NCBI GenBank assembly: GCA_015680685.1 | Contig: MNCI01008967.1 | Coordinates: 361,427-425,426, forward strand | DNA: 64,000 nucleotides | Origin: Gnetum montanum | Lineage: Eukaryota > Streptophyta > Gnetopsida > Gnetales > Gnetaceae | Reading direction: 5' to 3' | Shown here: in pieces, positions 33,801-44,785 of the stretch | Layout of the letters: each line of letters starts with the position of its first letter | Numbering within the stretch: position 1 is the stretch's first letter | Program-made: the position numbers and the translations under genes | The notes under the pieces: generated by a model | What the model saw: only the letters and a program-made list of their open reading frames with translations | What the model was told of the DNA's origin: nothing | Databases searched by the model: none

Positions 33801-36346
33801 CATGCAAGTCTAGAGGGTTAAGGTTATATTCCATCTGACTACCGAATTCTTCTCAGATCTCTTTGGGGTATCGGCAAATGGTGTCAAAGTGGTAGTGGAT
33901 AAGGTGAATAGGGAAGACCACATGATTAAGGACCTTGAGGAATGGCTGGGTGTGCCACGGGGTTCCAAGGGCTTCCCTATGCAAGTGGACACTAAAGTGA
34001 GGAAGTGAATTTGTTGTACCCATTGTTTAGAGCACATGCATTTCCCAAGTCTCTTTCTCAAGTGAGAACTCTTGGGGTAGATCCTGCACGTATCATGTGC
34101 TCGATCCTAGAGACTGGTATGCATTATAACTAGGCACAGTTTCTAGTTTTGGGCTTCTGTGCGGAGATTATCAGATTCACTTTTGCATTTTTTGCAAGCT
34201 ATCTCCGTAGCTTTTCCAAGTTATTAGTGGTCTATGGAGATGATCATTATATGTTAAGGGATCACTCATAGTTGTCTCACCCTTGGATCCATCATTTATT
34301 TTACATCACTAGATTCCAAGATCCACCCAAAGGTATCGATGAATTAGTCTCCATTACCATAGGAGGTGCAGCTAGTTGTTCCCACCACTCACATGATAGC
34401 TTGAGGTTGGAACCACCCATATTGCATACAGCTATTAGGAGAGCCAAGCACTTGATCCAGGAGACCGTTGGGAAAGCCAAGGCTAAGGTGAAAAGAGCTA
34501 AGAGTTAGAGAGCACCTGCTACAGAGGTGAGACCTCAAAGGGTGAAGAAGATTCGATTCACCTTGCCAAGAGTAGGTAAGTTTCTCTTTTTTTTAAAATT
34601 TTTTTGCTTTATGTATTTTTTATTGCCTTCTGAATTTCTTTTCTTACTTAAATATGCATATCTATTATGTCATTCTAACTTTATATTTTTTGGTGTTAAC
34701 AAAGTGTACCCCTGAGAGGGAAAGGGAAGAATTAGCTCCTATGGGTGAACCTGAAATGGTTATCATTGGGTGTGATGAAGGGGAGGAAACCAGAAAAGAA
34801 GCAGTTGAGGTTATTCCCCTCTTACGAGAAGAGGGTGCAACGAACTCCATGGAAGTGATGCTTGCCGAGGCTTTAGATGCCCTTAAGCATTCGAGCAAGG
34901 AGAAAGGCGTCTTTGAAGATTTCTTTGATGGATCTCTACACATTGGTGATCTACCTGAGCTGACTAGCAAGGGGCCTCTTGGTAAGTCTTGTTAGCTTGA
35001 TTCGCATTCCGTACTTCTTAGCTTTGTATATTATTTTGATTATCATGGCTCTTCTTAACATCATACATGGATGCCGAAGCGCCTGAAGCACATGTATCTC
35101 AGGTGGATGGGTTGGAGTTAGAGGCCCTAGTTGAGGTGCCTTTCCATACAGATTAAACATCCACTAATCCATTGAGGCCATGGCATGAGATGCCCAATAA
35201 GGTAGACTTTGTTACTAGTATTGTCAATGATGTTGTTGCTCATCTACAACAAGCTCATCCTGAATTAGGTGTGTACTTTATACTAGGCACCTAGGTTCAT
35301 TCTATTTATGCATCTATTGGAGTTTTCTTATTGGCTCATATATGTAATGTTTGTACTTATAGGTGCAAAACTTCAATGGAGTCCTTCTGAGGCTACCCAT
35401 ATTGATGGTCGTCCGGAATTGCCCAAAGATGTTGAGCAGATTCCAAGAAGTATTTATGATGCAGTTTCAGGTTGTGTTGTTCCAAATGCCAAGTCTCTCT
35501 GGACCTGCAGGCATTTAATTGAATAATTATGGCTTGAAATTCAATCATTGAAAGGAAATTTGGCAAAAGTAACAGAGGAAAGGAATGACTTGCAGGCCCG
35601 TTATGATTTTGCCTCTACTAGATTGGCTAGTGATAGTACCTAACGAACATCCGAGATCACCTATGCATGTTATTGGGCAAGCTTGAACAGCAAAGTGTAG
35701 GTGATTCGAGATCTGGCCGAACAGTAGGCCCAAATGGATTTGTTGAATAGGAAGTGCCATGACTAGAAATCCTTTGCATCCAAGGTACGTAAATGGGGCT
35801 AGGATCAGAAAGACCACAAGCACAAATACAAAAAGTGGTTAAAAGAGGAATCAATTGAATGTTGCCAGTTGGAGATGTTTGTGGCGAGGTTAGGCTTACG
35901 CTCTTCCTATGAGAAGTTTGTTGAGTGTACAAAGGTGGAAGGGTCTCCTGAGAGGTCCATTACCACTACCTCTAGTGAAGCTTCAACAAGCATGTTTTCT
36001 CTTGAGCGTCCTTCTTGGTCTTTAGTGGACAAGGGAAAAATCTTGGCCAACATTGAACTTGGACTTGAGAAAGACTGGGCATGCATGCCCGAAGAGGAGA
36101 TTTTATGATGCCTGGAAGCTAACCTCAGGCCTTCCTCATCTATGAGTGTTTTAGTCTAATATTTTTTTATTGCCTTCAGTCATCATCATTTTCCTTGGTG
36201 TTTTTTTTTTTTTTTTGCTCTTTTAATCTGTTTATGTGTGCTTACTTATTTTATTTTTTTGTTGTCTTTTTATGATAGGGACATGGTGATGATGAGGCTA
36301 GCCCTAGTGGGACAGGAGTTGATGACGTAGAGGACTTTGGGGATTA
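30893..36346 (+). pseudogene. Antisense multi-exon passenger gene, copy B
   Basis: Exons: 30893-30974 (tentative), 32665-33114, 33199-33469, 33559-34575, 34704-34981, about 35070-35268, 35363 to about 36140, 36279-36346. Exon 2 begins LKSFLLLVELMGVLSW (place of the DLxGxL nucleophile loop), then WFHLGSSKFLSFILQGFSVV and IWSHL, then after a frameshift YNISNTLLLAFHVHTLFQNP. Exon 3 has NDDGLDLTCTALEDFMVG and ARGWLHEDWSRHGP. Exon 4 has LMDLFSALTPIIPETKMV, VDSFN and TEFFSDLFGVSANG, then RFQDPPKGIDELVSI. Exon 5 is charged (GEETRKEAVEV), exon 6 has VDFVTSIVNDVVAHLQQAHP, exon 7 is a coiled coil with AQMDLLNRKCHD and QKDHKHKYKKWLKEE, and exon 8 ends GVDDVEDFGD. About ten in-frame stops or shifts. The HAD catalytic Asp residues are absent. 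Confidence 0.8.
30975..32664 (+). repeat. Intron 1 of passenger gene B with GCGTGAG-word repeats
   Basis: Starts GTAGGT and ends ACGTGTAG. From about 31360 to 32370 it is studded with variants of GCAGTGTGAGT/AGCGTGAG every 20-60 bp, without fixed periodicity. The same type of word (GCGTGACC) fills the LTR of B. No coding potential. Confidence 0.65.
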
Positions 36347-36590
36347 GCCCCCTCCTAGTGCTAGTGCCTGATTTGGCTTGTTAGTCTTGTCATTTTTTTT
36401 TAGTTTTTCAGATTGTTGTTTTGTTTTTGAAATATGTGAAGACAAATGTAACATGATGATGGTGTAATATGCTATAACTTCGTATTGCATAAATATGGTG
36501 TATATTGAGCATGATGATGTTGATCTAGCATGATGATGGTGTAAAAGTTGATCTAGCAGTTGCAACGGTGTATATTGAGCAGGTTCTTTT
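36345..36590 (-). other. Deletion junction in B between gag and passenger gene
   Basis: Gag homology to D stops at about 36540-36590 (ERKEPAQYT, then LLDQLL) and the passenger gene ends at 36346. The gag C-terminus, linker and protease present in A, C and D, more than 1 kb, are absent. The filler repeats GATCTAGCATGATGATG and GGTGTATATTGAGCA. Confidence 0.7.
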
Positions 36591-38478
36591 CTCTCAAATG
36601 TACTAGCATGACTTGTGTTAGTAGTTTGTGTAAAGGATGGTTTAGGTGTGGATGCGTGAGTAGTTCTCTCATAGTTAACAGGAATAGTAGGTTGTTTCCC
36701 TTTCTGTCCCGTGTTGTTGGGTTGAGCCATCTCTGCTACTACTGCCACTGTTGCTTTAGCCTTGTCTTTGTCTTTCTTCATGTGTTGATTTTTAAAGGTT
36801 GAATAAGTAGGGTCATGACTATTTTGGACTGTCTCCTCTATGTTCTTTATGTGTATAAAGGCTTGACTCAGGGTGCGAGCATTTAGATAGTAGAGCCTTG
36901 ACTTAATGAAGTCATTCACGGCTCCTTTAAGAATCGTAAGTAGGTATGTTTCCGGGATAGGCTCGTGAAGTTCATTAAGTGCAGCACTCTATCTTTGAAT
37001 GAACTTTTGTACAGGTTCTAGTGGTGCTTTCTTTACCTAGATTAGACTATCTAAGGTTGCTTCAGGCTTCAGGTTGTATTTAAACCTGGTAACAAACTAG
37101 TGTAATAGATCCTCCAGAGAGGATATAGAGTTACAGGGTAAGGCTCTGTACCAGTCTAGAGCTCTTCTAGTTAAAGACATGGCGAACATGCATAGGATTA
37201 CGTGGGGCCAATCTTGAAGCAACATACATTCTAATATGAATGTTACTAAGTGGGCGTTGGGGTCTCCTTTCCCATTATATTTTGTCAATTGAGGTAATGA
37301 AACTCCCTTGGGTAAAGTTAAAGGTGGCATTGACGAGCTAATCGGATCATCTTGGTAGAATTCCAATACTTTAAGCTCTTCATTATTAGCATTTTTGAGG
37401 TACTTCATCTCATCAGTGAGGTCTTGCATCATCTTTTTGGCTTCAGCCCATTGTTGAGCACTCGGTGGAGCAGTACGTTGGTTAGTTTAAGTGCTATACA
37501 AGTTAGACTACTATACGGTTGGTAGGAATGATGACTTTTGAGTTGTTGATGATTGTGCTTGAGTGATGTTCACGGATGGAATTGTAGCAAGTGGTATGCT
37601 GTAATGAATAGGTTGATATTGTTGTGTGCTAGATGTGGTCCACTGTCCAGTTACGAGTTGTGAGGGAACACCCTGAACCTATTGAGCCAAATTGGTGAAG
37701 GGTGTCCCTTAAATTTACACTCATGGTATATAGTGAGTAGATGTAGAAGCGGGTATCACAGATGGCATCCTAATTACTTGGGGTGGAAAGGTCACTCCTA
37801 CATTAGTTTGAGAGGAGAGTTGTTGGGGTTGTACTTGTAGGAGAGGGGATAACGTGGTGACCAGAGGAATAACGAAGATGGGTTCATTGAATTGAGCATT
37901 GGTCATGGGGAGAGTGGGAATGAGAGTGGGTGCTTCCTATTGAGATACATGTGCTTGAGTGCTTTTAAATGCATGAAAGGGTGAAATAAAGGGTTCGCGT
38001 AAGTATGCAGACTGAGAGTATGGTACGAATCCCCATGTTCGGATTGAGCTGCAAAATTATCTTCCTCATCTCCGTTTTGAGGCTCTACGATGGGTTGGTG
38101 TGAGGTTTGGTTCCTTGCCATGAGGAGTTGGGATAGGAGTTCATGGTGGGATTCAGTGAGGGGGATGACATCATAGGTAGTGGGAGTGAAGTCATGCCCT
38201 CCTTTGTGAATTAGCTCATAGTGTCTCTTTGCTTCTAGTTCGGTTTGGTCAATGGCCAAGTTAGCCTAGATTTTAACACAAATAAAGCTATATTGTTCGG
38301 TTGTTAGGATGGTGAACATGGGATCTCTACCTTGCAGTATCAGTGACCGGTGAGGTGGCCCCTAAGGGTTCATCTCGCCAAGGGCAACTATGGACTCAAC
38401 GGTGGTGACAGGACCTGAGATTGTGGTATCGAAGTTGAAGATGGGCATGGTAGTGGTGTTGGTGTGTGTGGAGTCCAT
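36590..38478 (-). pseudogene. gag of element B, C-terminally truncated
   Basis: Capsid polyprotein. Start at the ATG complementary to 38476-38478 (MDSTHTNTTTMPIF), at the same place relative to homology as in D. Conserved blocks: EQYSFICVK, TELEAKRHYELIHKGGHDF, EDNFAAQSEHGDSYHTLS, a Pro/Gln/Thr-rich middle, then AKKMMQDLTDEMKYLKNANN, FYQDDPISSS, LTLPKGVSLPQLTKYNGKGD, PNAHLVTFILE, RRALDWYRALPCNS and FIKSRLYYLNARTLSQAF. The last are the Retrotrans_gag-type capsid core. Several stops. The final part with the CDYHQ..GH..DYC-type motif of C is missing. Confidence 0.8.
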
Positions 38479-39236
38479 TTTCAATGTCAAGTGATGCAGC
38501 GTAGGAGAGAGAATGCTGTGTAAGAGAGAGAAAATACATGATAAGTGTTAACAACGTGTAGTCAACAGTGTGTGAATAATGCAACGTGTGAAAAGATTGA
38601 GTATCGTATGAAAGAGATGAAGCAATGTAAAGAGGGAGTGCAGTGTGTGAAAAATAGGAACAGCATATAAGCTATGTCAGTAGTGTAAAGTACAACGTGC
38701 ATTATAGAAGGGGCATAGCATATGGCCACAATGGCAAGTGAAGCATGCATTGTCTAGGGTGGAATTGCAGTGTGTGAAGTCTAGCAGCTTCAAACACAGC
38801 GTGTGAAAGTCAAGGGACAGTGTGTGGCTTGGAAACTAAAATGCAGAATGCAGTTAGGTTGAACTGCAGCATCTGGCATAGAGGGACAGTGTATGGACGC
38901 TGAATGGAGCATCTGGAATTGAGGTACAACATCTAGATGTTAGATATAGTGTTTAGAACTAAGGAACAATGTCTGGATGCTAGATACAGTGTCTAGGAGC
39001 TAGGGCCTAAGTGCTAGAAACTGTGAGTTAAGCAGGAGCATGTTTAGCAGGTCAGAATGGCATCTAGACACTGAGGATAGTGTCTAAGGGAGAATCAAGT
39101 GTAGGAGGCTGTGAACAGTGTCAAAGAAGGAGAAGGATGCTGGATGTTGTGAATGTTTGAAATTGGAACAAAGTTTAGGATGCTGTGAGCAGTGTCTAGA
39201 TGCTGGACAAGCAAATGTAACAGAAATGGGGCCCTC
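38479..39236 (-). other. Leader of element B with short-word repeats
   Basis: Untranslated leader between primer site and gag. From 38500 to 39190 it is packed with CAGTGTGTGAA, AGCATCTGG and AGTGTCTAGATGCT variants. No gene. A likely packaging or untranslated region. Confidence 0.6.
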
Positions 39237-39253
39237 CTTATAGCACCAAAAAC
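39237..39253 (-). promoter_or_regulatory. Primer-binding site region of element B
   Basis: Five bases after the LTR end the element strand reads TGGTGCTATAAGGAGGG. D has TGGTGCTAGAAGGAGGG at the same distance from its LTR. TGG fits the complement of a tRNA CCA end. I cannot name the tRNA. Confidence 0.6.
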
Positions 39254-41433
39254 TATACTATCCAAAATCATCGGCGTAAGGCTAGAAGAAAAATGAACGC
39301 CTAAAGATCTCCGGAGATATACAATGAACCCTGCCTTCGTGTGAGGGCAAGCTAGAAAAATGAAAGTAGAGTGCCTTGGATGGTCTACATGTAGATCAAA
39401 CAAGGACTTCCCCTAGAATACACAATGGTGGTGCACCGAGTTATCATAAACAAACGTAAACACATGCAAACATAAATGTGGACAAGCACAAACAAGGTGT
39501 AAACAACGTAAACAGAAAGCAATGTAAACTGTAAATATGATTGGAAAAAATGTAATTATTTGTATTGATTGAAAATTACAAAGAAGTGCACCAGTCAAAA
39601 CATAGTTGCAGAATGATTGCAAGATGGATGTTTAGCCCCAATGTGAAAGGTGTTGCAGACTCTGGGAGAGTGCAGGTTTCTGACTCCAAAGTGTCTGACA
39701 TGGGAGATTTGGATGCTCAAAGTTGCTCAGCGTGACCAAGTTTTGTATGGCGGAATTTTCCCAACGTTCTATGCTCTTGTGTGTTTAGAATTTCCAACCT
39801 TGATTAAATGGAAAAACAGGGTATTTATAGGATTTTCAGGCATGGGATTCGAATCTAGAGGAAGATCTATGGCTACGGGATGAGACGAATGTAGATCAAG
39901 TGATAAGTATCCACATTTTGACTAGATGCATAGAATTTTACAATGTATAGGATGCAGTGTAATCAAGATCTCTTATGTTGACATGTGTAATCCGTAGCGT
40001 AAGAGCTTGATACACTAAAAAATGCAAAATGTACAAAGAATGTTAAAGTACAAGAGTGGATCTGGATGTCTAGTCTCTAGATCTAAAAATCTGTGCTATT
40101 TTTTCTCTATTAAGGTCTCTAGCAGGCATGGATCTGGCTCTGGCATGTCTGCAGCATGTCCTAGCATCATCATCTAGTGTCCAACATCCAACGTCCCAGT
40201 GTTTATGTTGTGCATACGCTGGCGTCAGTGTGCCAAGATGACCATCAACTTGTCCAATGTTTATAATGCATTTTGAGCCTATTTTTGACCTATGTAATAC
40301 ATTTTCAGAGAGGATCTACATGCTTGAGGTCGAGAGCGTTCTACACGTCGAATTTCAGCTCATTTGGAGGCTGTTTTGGCATACTTTTGGTTGGTCACGC
40401 TGTGGTCACACTACCCAGCATGACCTCAACATGACCTTAGCATGACCAAGTGTTTATGCCCTATTTTGAGCTAATTTTTGGACATTGATGCCTGTTTGTT
40501 GATGCCCAACTATTGGTTGCTATCCAGGGTGGTCTGGATGCTGAATTTGAGCCCAATTTGATGTTGTTTTGGTCATCTTTCATTTGGTCACACTATGGTC
40601 ATGCTATGCAGCGTGACCTCAGTGTAACTAAGTTAAAATGACATATTTGAAGCCCAAATCTAGATTTCTTGAAGCTTTGAGAGTCAGTACAGTTGTTTCC
40701 TGTCCCTTGGGGATTGAGTTAATGTTGAAACTAGACCTGAAACTGCTTGATGTGCCCTATTTTTTGCTTGATCACACTGTGCAGCCTGACTTCAACATGA
40801 CCTCAGCATGACCAACTGAAAGTGCCATGTTTGAGGCCCTAATTTTGATTTTCTGGAGCCTATGAACATGTACAATTGTTTCCTAGCTCCCAGGAGTTGA
40901 ACTTATGTCAAAATTATTCCTAGAGGTGCCTGAATTGAGCAGTTCTTTTTTGGTCACACTGTGGTCATGCTGTGCAGCGTGACCTCATCATGACTAACTG
41001 AAATTTTCTCAAAACATGTGATTGTGAACTCAAACTTCAAGGTTCTGAAGGTTGGGAGCTACAGGGGACATTGATGAATCTTATGGAGGGTCCATGTGCT
41101 CGAATCTAGGCTGTTTGGACTTGATTTTGGGGCTCCAGAAGTTGGTCACACTGTACACATGCTGGTCTTATGCTGAGTAGCATGACCATAGCATGAACAG
41201 AGTGTATATAGCAAAATCCATGCATTTTGAGCCTGAAACCCTAGATTCTAGATGCCAGGAGTTGGAGCAGTCATCTGTGGACCCCGGGGGAACTTTGCCT
41301 ATTCAATTATGTGTCATTTCATGCTATTTTGGAGGCTCTCAAGTTTGGTCACACTGTACTCAGGTTGAGCAGTGGCATGACTTAGCTTGAATCCTGTCTA
41401 AAAGTGCTAGGCCAAAATTTTGTGCTGTTGTCA
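39254..41433 (-). repeat. 5' LTR of element B
   Basis: Pairs with 23112-25282. Starts TGACAACAGC on the element strand and ends ATAGTATA (expected CA changed to TA). TATA-like TATAAATA at 39822-39829 (minus), followed downstream by the CCATTTAATCAAGG stretch conserved in both LTRs. U3 is rich in GCGTGACC/GCATGACC words. It differs from the other LTR mostly by transitions. Confidence 0.9.
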
Positions 41434-41438
41434 AGATC
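41434..41438. other. Target-site duplication of B, right copy (AGATC)
   Basis: Five bases right of the 5' LTR of B. Pairs with GGATC at 23107-23111. Confidence 0.7.
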
Positions 41439-43570
41439 CACTTTCTTTTGTGACTCAACCTACTCATCATCCTTGTTGTTAGGCTTTTGATTATGCTTCT
41501 TCCTTTGCTTGGCTAAATCTTTGTAGTTTTCATTTATTGGTTATGAGAAAGAGGCAGTAGCATTGGCCACCATAGGAGGTTGTTATATGGTCATGTCAGT
41601 TGGTTGGGCTATGGCTGTTTGAGTTATGTTAGGTTAAGGTATCCTAATGAAAAAAAGCTTTCTTGGAGGTGCTTGTGATCGTAATCTCACAACAAAATAA
41701 GGTCTTAAGCTAGTGGAAGCTGAAGAGGCCTTTTCATTGTAAGGGGATATCCAAATCACAAACGGTTTCCTCAATGATCTTTGGTTATCATTAATGTTGA
41801 ATGTTGAAATAACATAGGGATTATTATTAGCATTCAATGGGTTCTTGCACACATACATTGATTGATTTTGTGGTCAGATGAGGTTTAAAGCATCTAGGAC
41901 CAACTCTCTCCTATCTATCATTTTCTACAAGTCATCCTTCAACATGAGGTAGAAGTCTATGTTATGAATAGGCAATTGGTGATAGTAAAAAAAGTGGAGT
42001 AGTTTAAAGTACCTAGGTAATTAAGGATCATCTTTTTTTTCAAGTGGGATCTTCGGCTATTTCACATAGTCATTTATGCTTCTTTTGAGCGGCTTCACTC
42101 ATTTTCTTATGTTATATGCACCCACTCTTCAATAGTTGATCTAACAATTTGGATAGCTTCAAAGGTAGGGTAGTGTACATGCTATGATCTTTTCACTCAA
42201 AGTTTGGCCTATGAGTAGTTAATGCAATGATCCTAGAGGTTGATGGTTAGTTATCTCTATTGTTAGCAAGGGCTTTGGCTGGGTTGACCCTTGGCCCCTA
42301 GTTAGTTGAGTTGGCCTCCTTGGCTACCATTACTATAGCTATGTTGTGTTGCTTGCCTTTCTCTTTATTCCTCCACATATGTTGGTTTTTGTATGCCACG
42401 TAGGTAGGGTCATGGCTAGCTTTTGTAGCTTCCTATATGTATTTGGTTTGGAAGGATGCTTAACTAACTAATCATGGGTCAAGGTAATATAGCTTGGACT
42501 TCATAAAGTCATTAACCACCCTCTTGAATATAGCCAAAAGTTGTGTTTTAGCTATAGCCTCTAGTATTCAATTGAGTAGATTTTTTCCATCGTTCAATGA
42601 CCTTCTACACTAGTTCTAGGGATCCTTGCTTGACCTTCACTAGCTAGTAAAGTGTGGTGTTGAGATTCAAGTTATACTTAAATCAATTAACAAACTGGGA
42701 TATTAAGTCCTCAAGAGAGAATAGGGATCCTCTAGGTAAGTCATAGTACCAATTAAGTGCTTTCCCAGTCAAGGACATAGGAAAAATCCTCATGATAGTA
42801 TGCGGCCAAGGTTGCAACAGTAAGCACTCAAAGTGGAAGGTAATAAGGTGAGTGTTGGGGTCACCTTCTCCATAATACTTGCTAAATTAAGGGATAGGAA
42901 CACCATGAGGAAGTGTCAAGGGTGGGACCATACTGAGATCATCCTGGTAAAAACCATGATCTTGACACTTTGGGAAGTAGAGTTGTTAAGCCTCTTCAAC
43001 TCCTCCGTCAAGTCTTGGATCATCTAGAAGGCCTAATCTAGGCCTTGTGATGCCCTTGTTGGCTATGAGGCTTGCATATACATCTATGGTGTTTTTTTTA
43101 AGGATTGTGGTCTTATTATTGGTTATAAGATAGAGAGGAGAGGTTTTGTTATGACTTTACTCTATGGGCCAAATAAGAAAAAAGAAGTTTGTGTTGGTAT
43201 CTAGTGCACAAATGGGAAAAAGAGGGTATGTGATCCTTGAGTTGTCTAGGATCCCATGGTGGATCCCACATGGATGGTTAGTGGATTTGTGATGGTGAAA
43301 ACCACTACTGATGCTGCATAAATTAGGGCTATGTGGCAAAAGACACTGGTAGGTTATAAGTTGTTGGTTGTGATGTTGAACGAGTTTGATGCATGGCTAT
43401 AGCTAGTGTGGGATCAACCGTAGTAGGGTATGAAGGGATAGACAATGGTAATACTTGACCCATGGAGAAAACAAAGGTATTAGTGGAAGGTGTTGTGGCC
43501 TTGGGAGATGCTTGCTGGAACAACCCTTCCAAGATATTTTTGGGCTCAAATTCAATCCTAAACTCATGCT
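41439..43570 (-). pseudogene. gag of element A
   Basis: Same gag family as B and D. 43329-43622 gives a Pro/Thr-rich start, then in shifting frames MIQDLTEELKRLNN, PLTLPHGVP, GEGDPNTHLITFHFECLLLQ, PMSLTGKALNWYYDLP and VVNDFMKSKLYYLD. 41634-41858 is the post-gag linker (MYVCKNPLNANNNPYVIST), matching MGVYKDPLNTKEASYIINT of D. The N-terminal third present in B and D is missing between the LTR and the first block. Many stops. Element B interrupts at its 3' end. Confidence 0.75.
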
Positions 43571-44785
43571 TGTAATGATCAAAAACATCGGTGGCTAGAA
43601 TCACCAAGGGATCAACAGACACACAGTCTTAACCCTGCCTCCACATAAGGGCCTTGTTGGAAATAGAGGCAGAGCACCCTAAATGTTCTTGTCAATCAAA
43701 TAGGGACTTTACTAGTTGCAACTAGGGCAATGGGTACAACTAGGGGGTGGTGTGGTTAGCCAAAATGCAAATGCAAACAATATGTAGTACAACATGACGA
43801 CACATCAAAAAGTGTAGAAAGATGCCAAAAAAATCCAAGAAAATGCTAAAAGTAGGAGAGAGAAATGGAACACCACCCCAAATGGAAGCGTAGTTAACTC
43901 CAAAAAGGTCTTAGAAGGTACACAGTGTACGACAAGCACAGTGGAAGCATAGTCATAGTCTCAATGATGTTAGGCCATGAAGTCTCGCACTCACCGTGAT
44001 GAACCATGCCTGCCAGGTTGGTTACTACAGTGTACCATGCAGTGTTCTACAGGGTTTCAATGGGGCTATAGTGGACCGTGATGTGAAATTCTACCTCTCT
44101 ACGGGTGTGATGTGCTATGGGTCTCATTTTCCCACAAAGAAAGTGCCAAGATGCCAAAATGCTAAGTGCTTAAAAATTCTCATGTCCAAGGAATGCCAAT
44201 CACTTGGGAATGCCAACCATCAAGGGACTGCCAACAATCAAGGAATGCCAACCATCATGGAACACCAACAGTCAGGGAATGTCAACCATTGGGGAATGCC
44301 AACAATCAAGCAATGCCAACCATCGGGGAATGCCAACCATTGGGGAATTCCAACCATCAAGGAATGCCAACAGTCAAGGAATGCCAACAATCAAGGAATG
44401 TCAACCATCAAGGAATGCCAATAGTCAGGGAATTTCAACCATTAAAATGTTGGGGATTCAGGGGTATTTATAGTGCTAGGATTAGCACAAAATGTAGATC
44501 AAGTGCCATGTGGTAGTGTGGTAGGTAGGACTACAAGAAAATTTTAGAAAATTTTCTAACTCTAGTTGCTACACTCTAGAGCATAGGTATAATTCGGGAT
44601 AAATGAGCAGCGTAGGAGAAATGCAAATTGCTAATCTTGCGTACCAAAGGAGTGCTAGAGCTAAGGTGAAGGTTGATGCTAAGCTCTAGTTGGAGGTTGT
44701 CGAAGGCTTATCTATAGTGCTACACTTCCTACACTCTAGAGCATAGCACAAAACTTAGACAAATTTGTAGTTGCAATGCTGATGC
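43571..44785 (-). repeat. 5' LTR of element A, probably truncated
   Basis: Left end proposed at TGTAATGATC, where the element strand ends GATGTTTTTGATCATTACA, similar to the LTR ends of B and D. TATA-like TATAAATA at 44465-44472 (minus). The right end is set where the LTR of C begins; the U3 left is about 315 bp, much less than in B, so C may have inserted into it. Confidence 0.5.
44185..44445. repeat. Minisatellite, 15-18-bp unit
   Basis: About 14 copies of GGAATGCCAACCATCAA and variants (AACAATCAA, AACAGTCAA). It creates open frames in all three plus frames (MPTIKECQ-type), which are not genes. It lies just inside the transcribed part of the LTR of A. Confidence 0.9.

Larger units (their letters stand above)
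23112..41433 (-). mobile_element. Element B: full-length Tat-lineage retrotransposon, 18.3 kb
   Basis: Both LTRs are present (23112-25282 and 39254-41433), with target duplication GGATC/AGATC, primer site beside the 5' LTR and polypurine tract beside the 3' LTR. Internal order on the minus strand: leader, gag (36590-38478), antisense passenger gene (30893-36346), RT, RNase H, second RNase H (with an N gap), integrase, mini-hairpin array, foldback and PPT. Between gag and the passenger gene the gag C-terminus and protease expected from D and A are missing, so B lacks protease. It sits in the gag-protease linker of A and is therefore younger than A. Confidence 0.9.
9656..44785 (-). mobile_element. 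Element A: old Tat-lineage retrotransposon, interrupted by B
   Basis: Right to left: LTR (43571 to about 44785), gag (41440-43570), [element B 23112-41433], protease (21990-23111), antisense passenger gene (16166-21239), tandem array (12830-15790), RT, RNase H, second RNase H and zinc-binding region (9656-12177). Pol stops at 9656 where E begins; the integrase core is absent from the window. Tat lineage is supported by the YVDDIAIKSK RT motif and the second, archaeal-type RNase H. It has the most stops and the least CpG, so it is among the oldest layers. Confidence 0.8.

Noticed and set aside
36344-36590. C-terminal tail of the 191-codon minus-strand frame as gag
   Set aside because: Homology to D stops after ERKEPAQYT and LLDQLL; the rest is filler at the deletion junction and overlaps the passenger gene stop.
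44185-44445. CRISPR-like spacing of short repeats
   Set aside because: Units are contiguous, imperfect and without unique spacers; the genome is a plant.
44166-44516. Three overlapping plus-strand ORFs with MPTIKECQ-like repeats
   Set aside because: All three frames are open because of the 15-18-bp minisatellite; no start context, homology or conservation.
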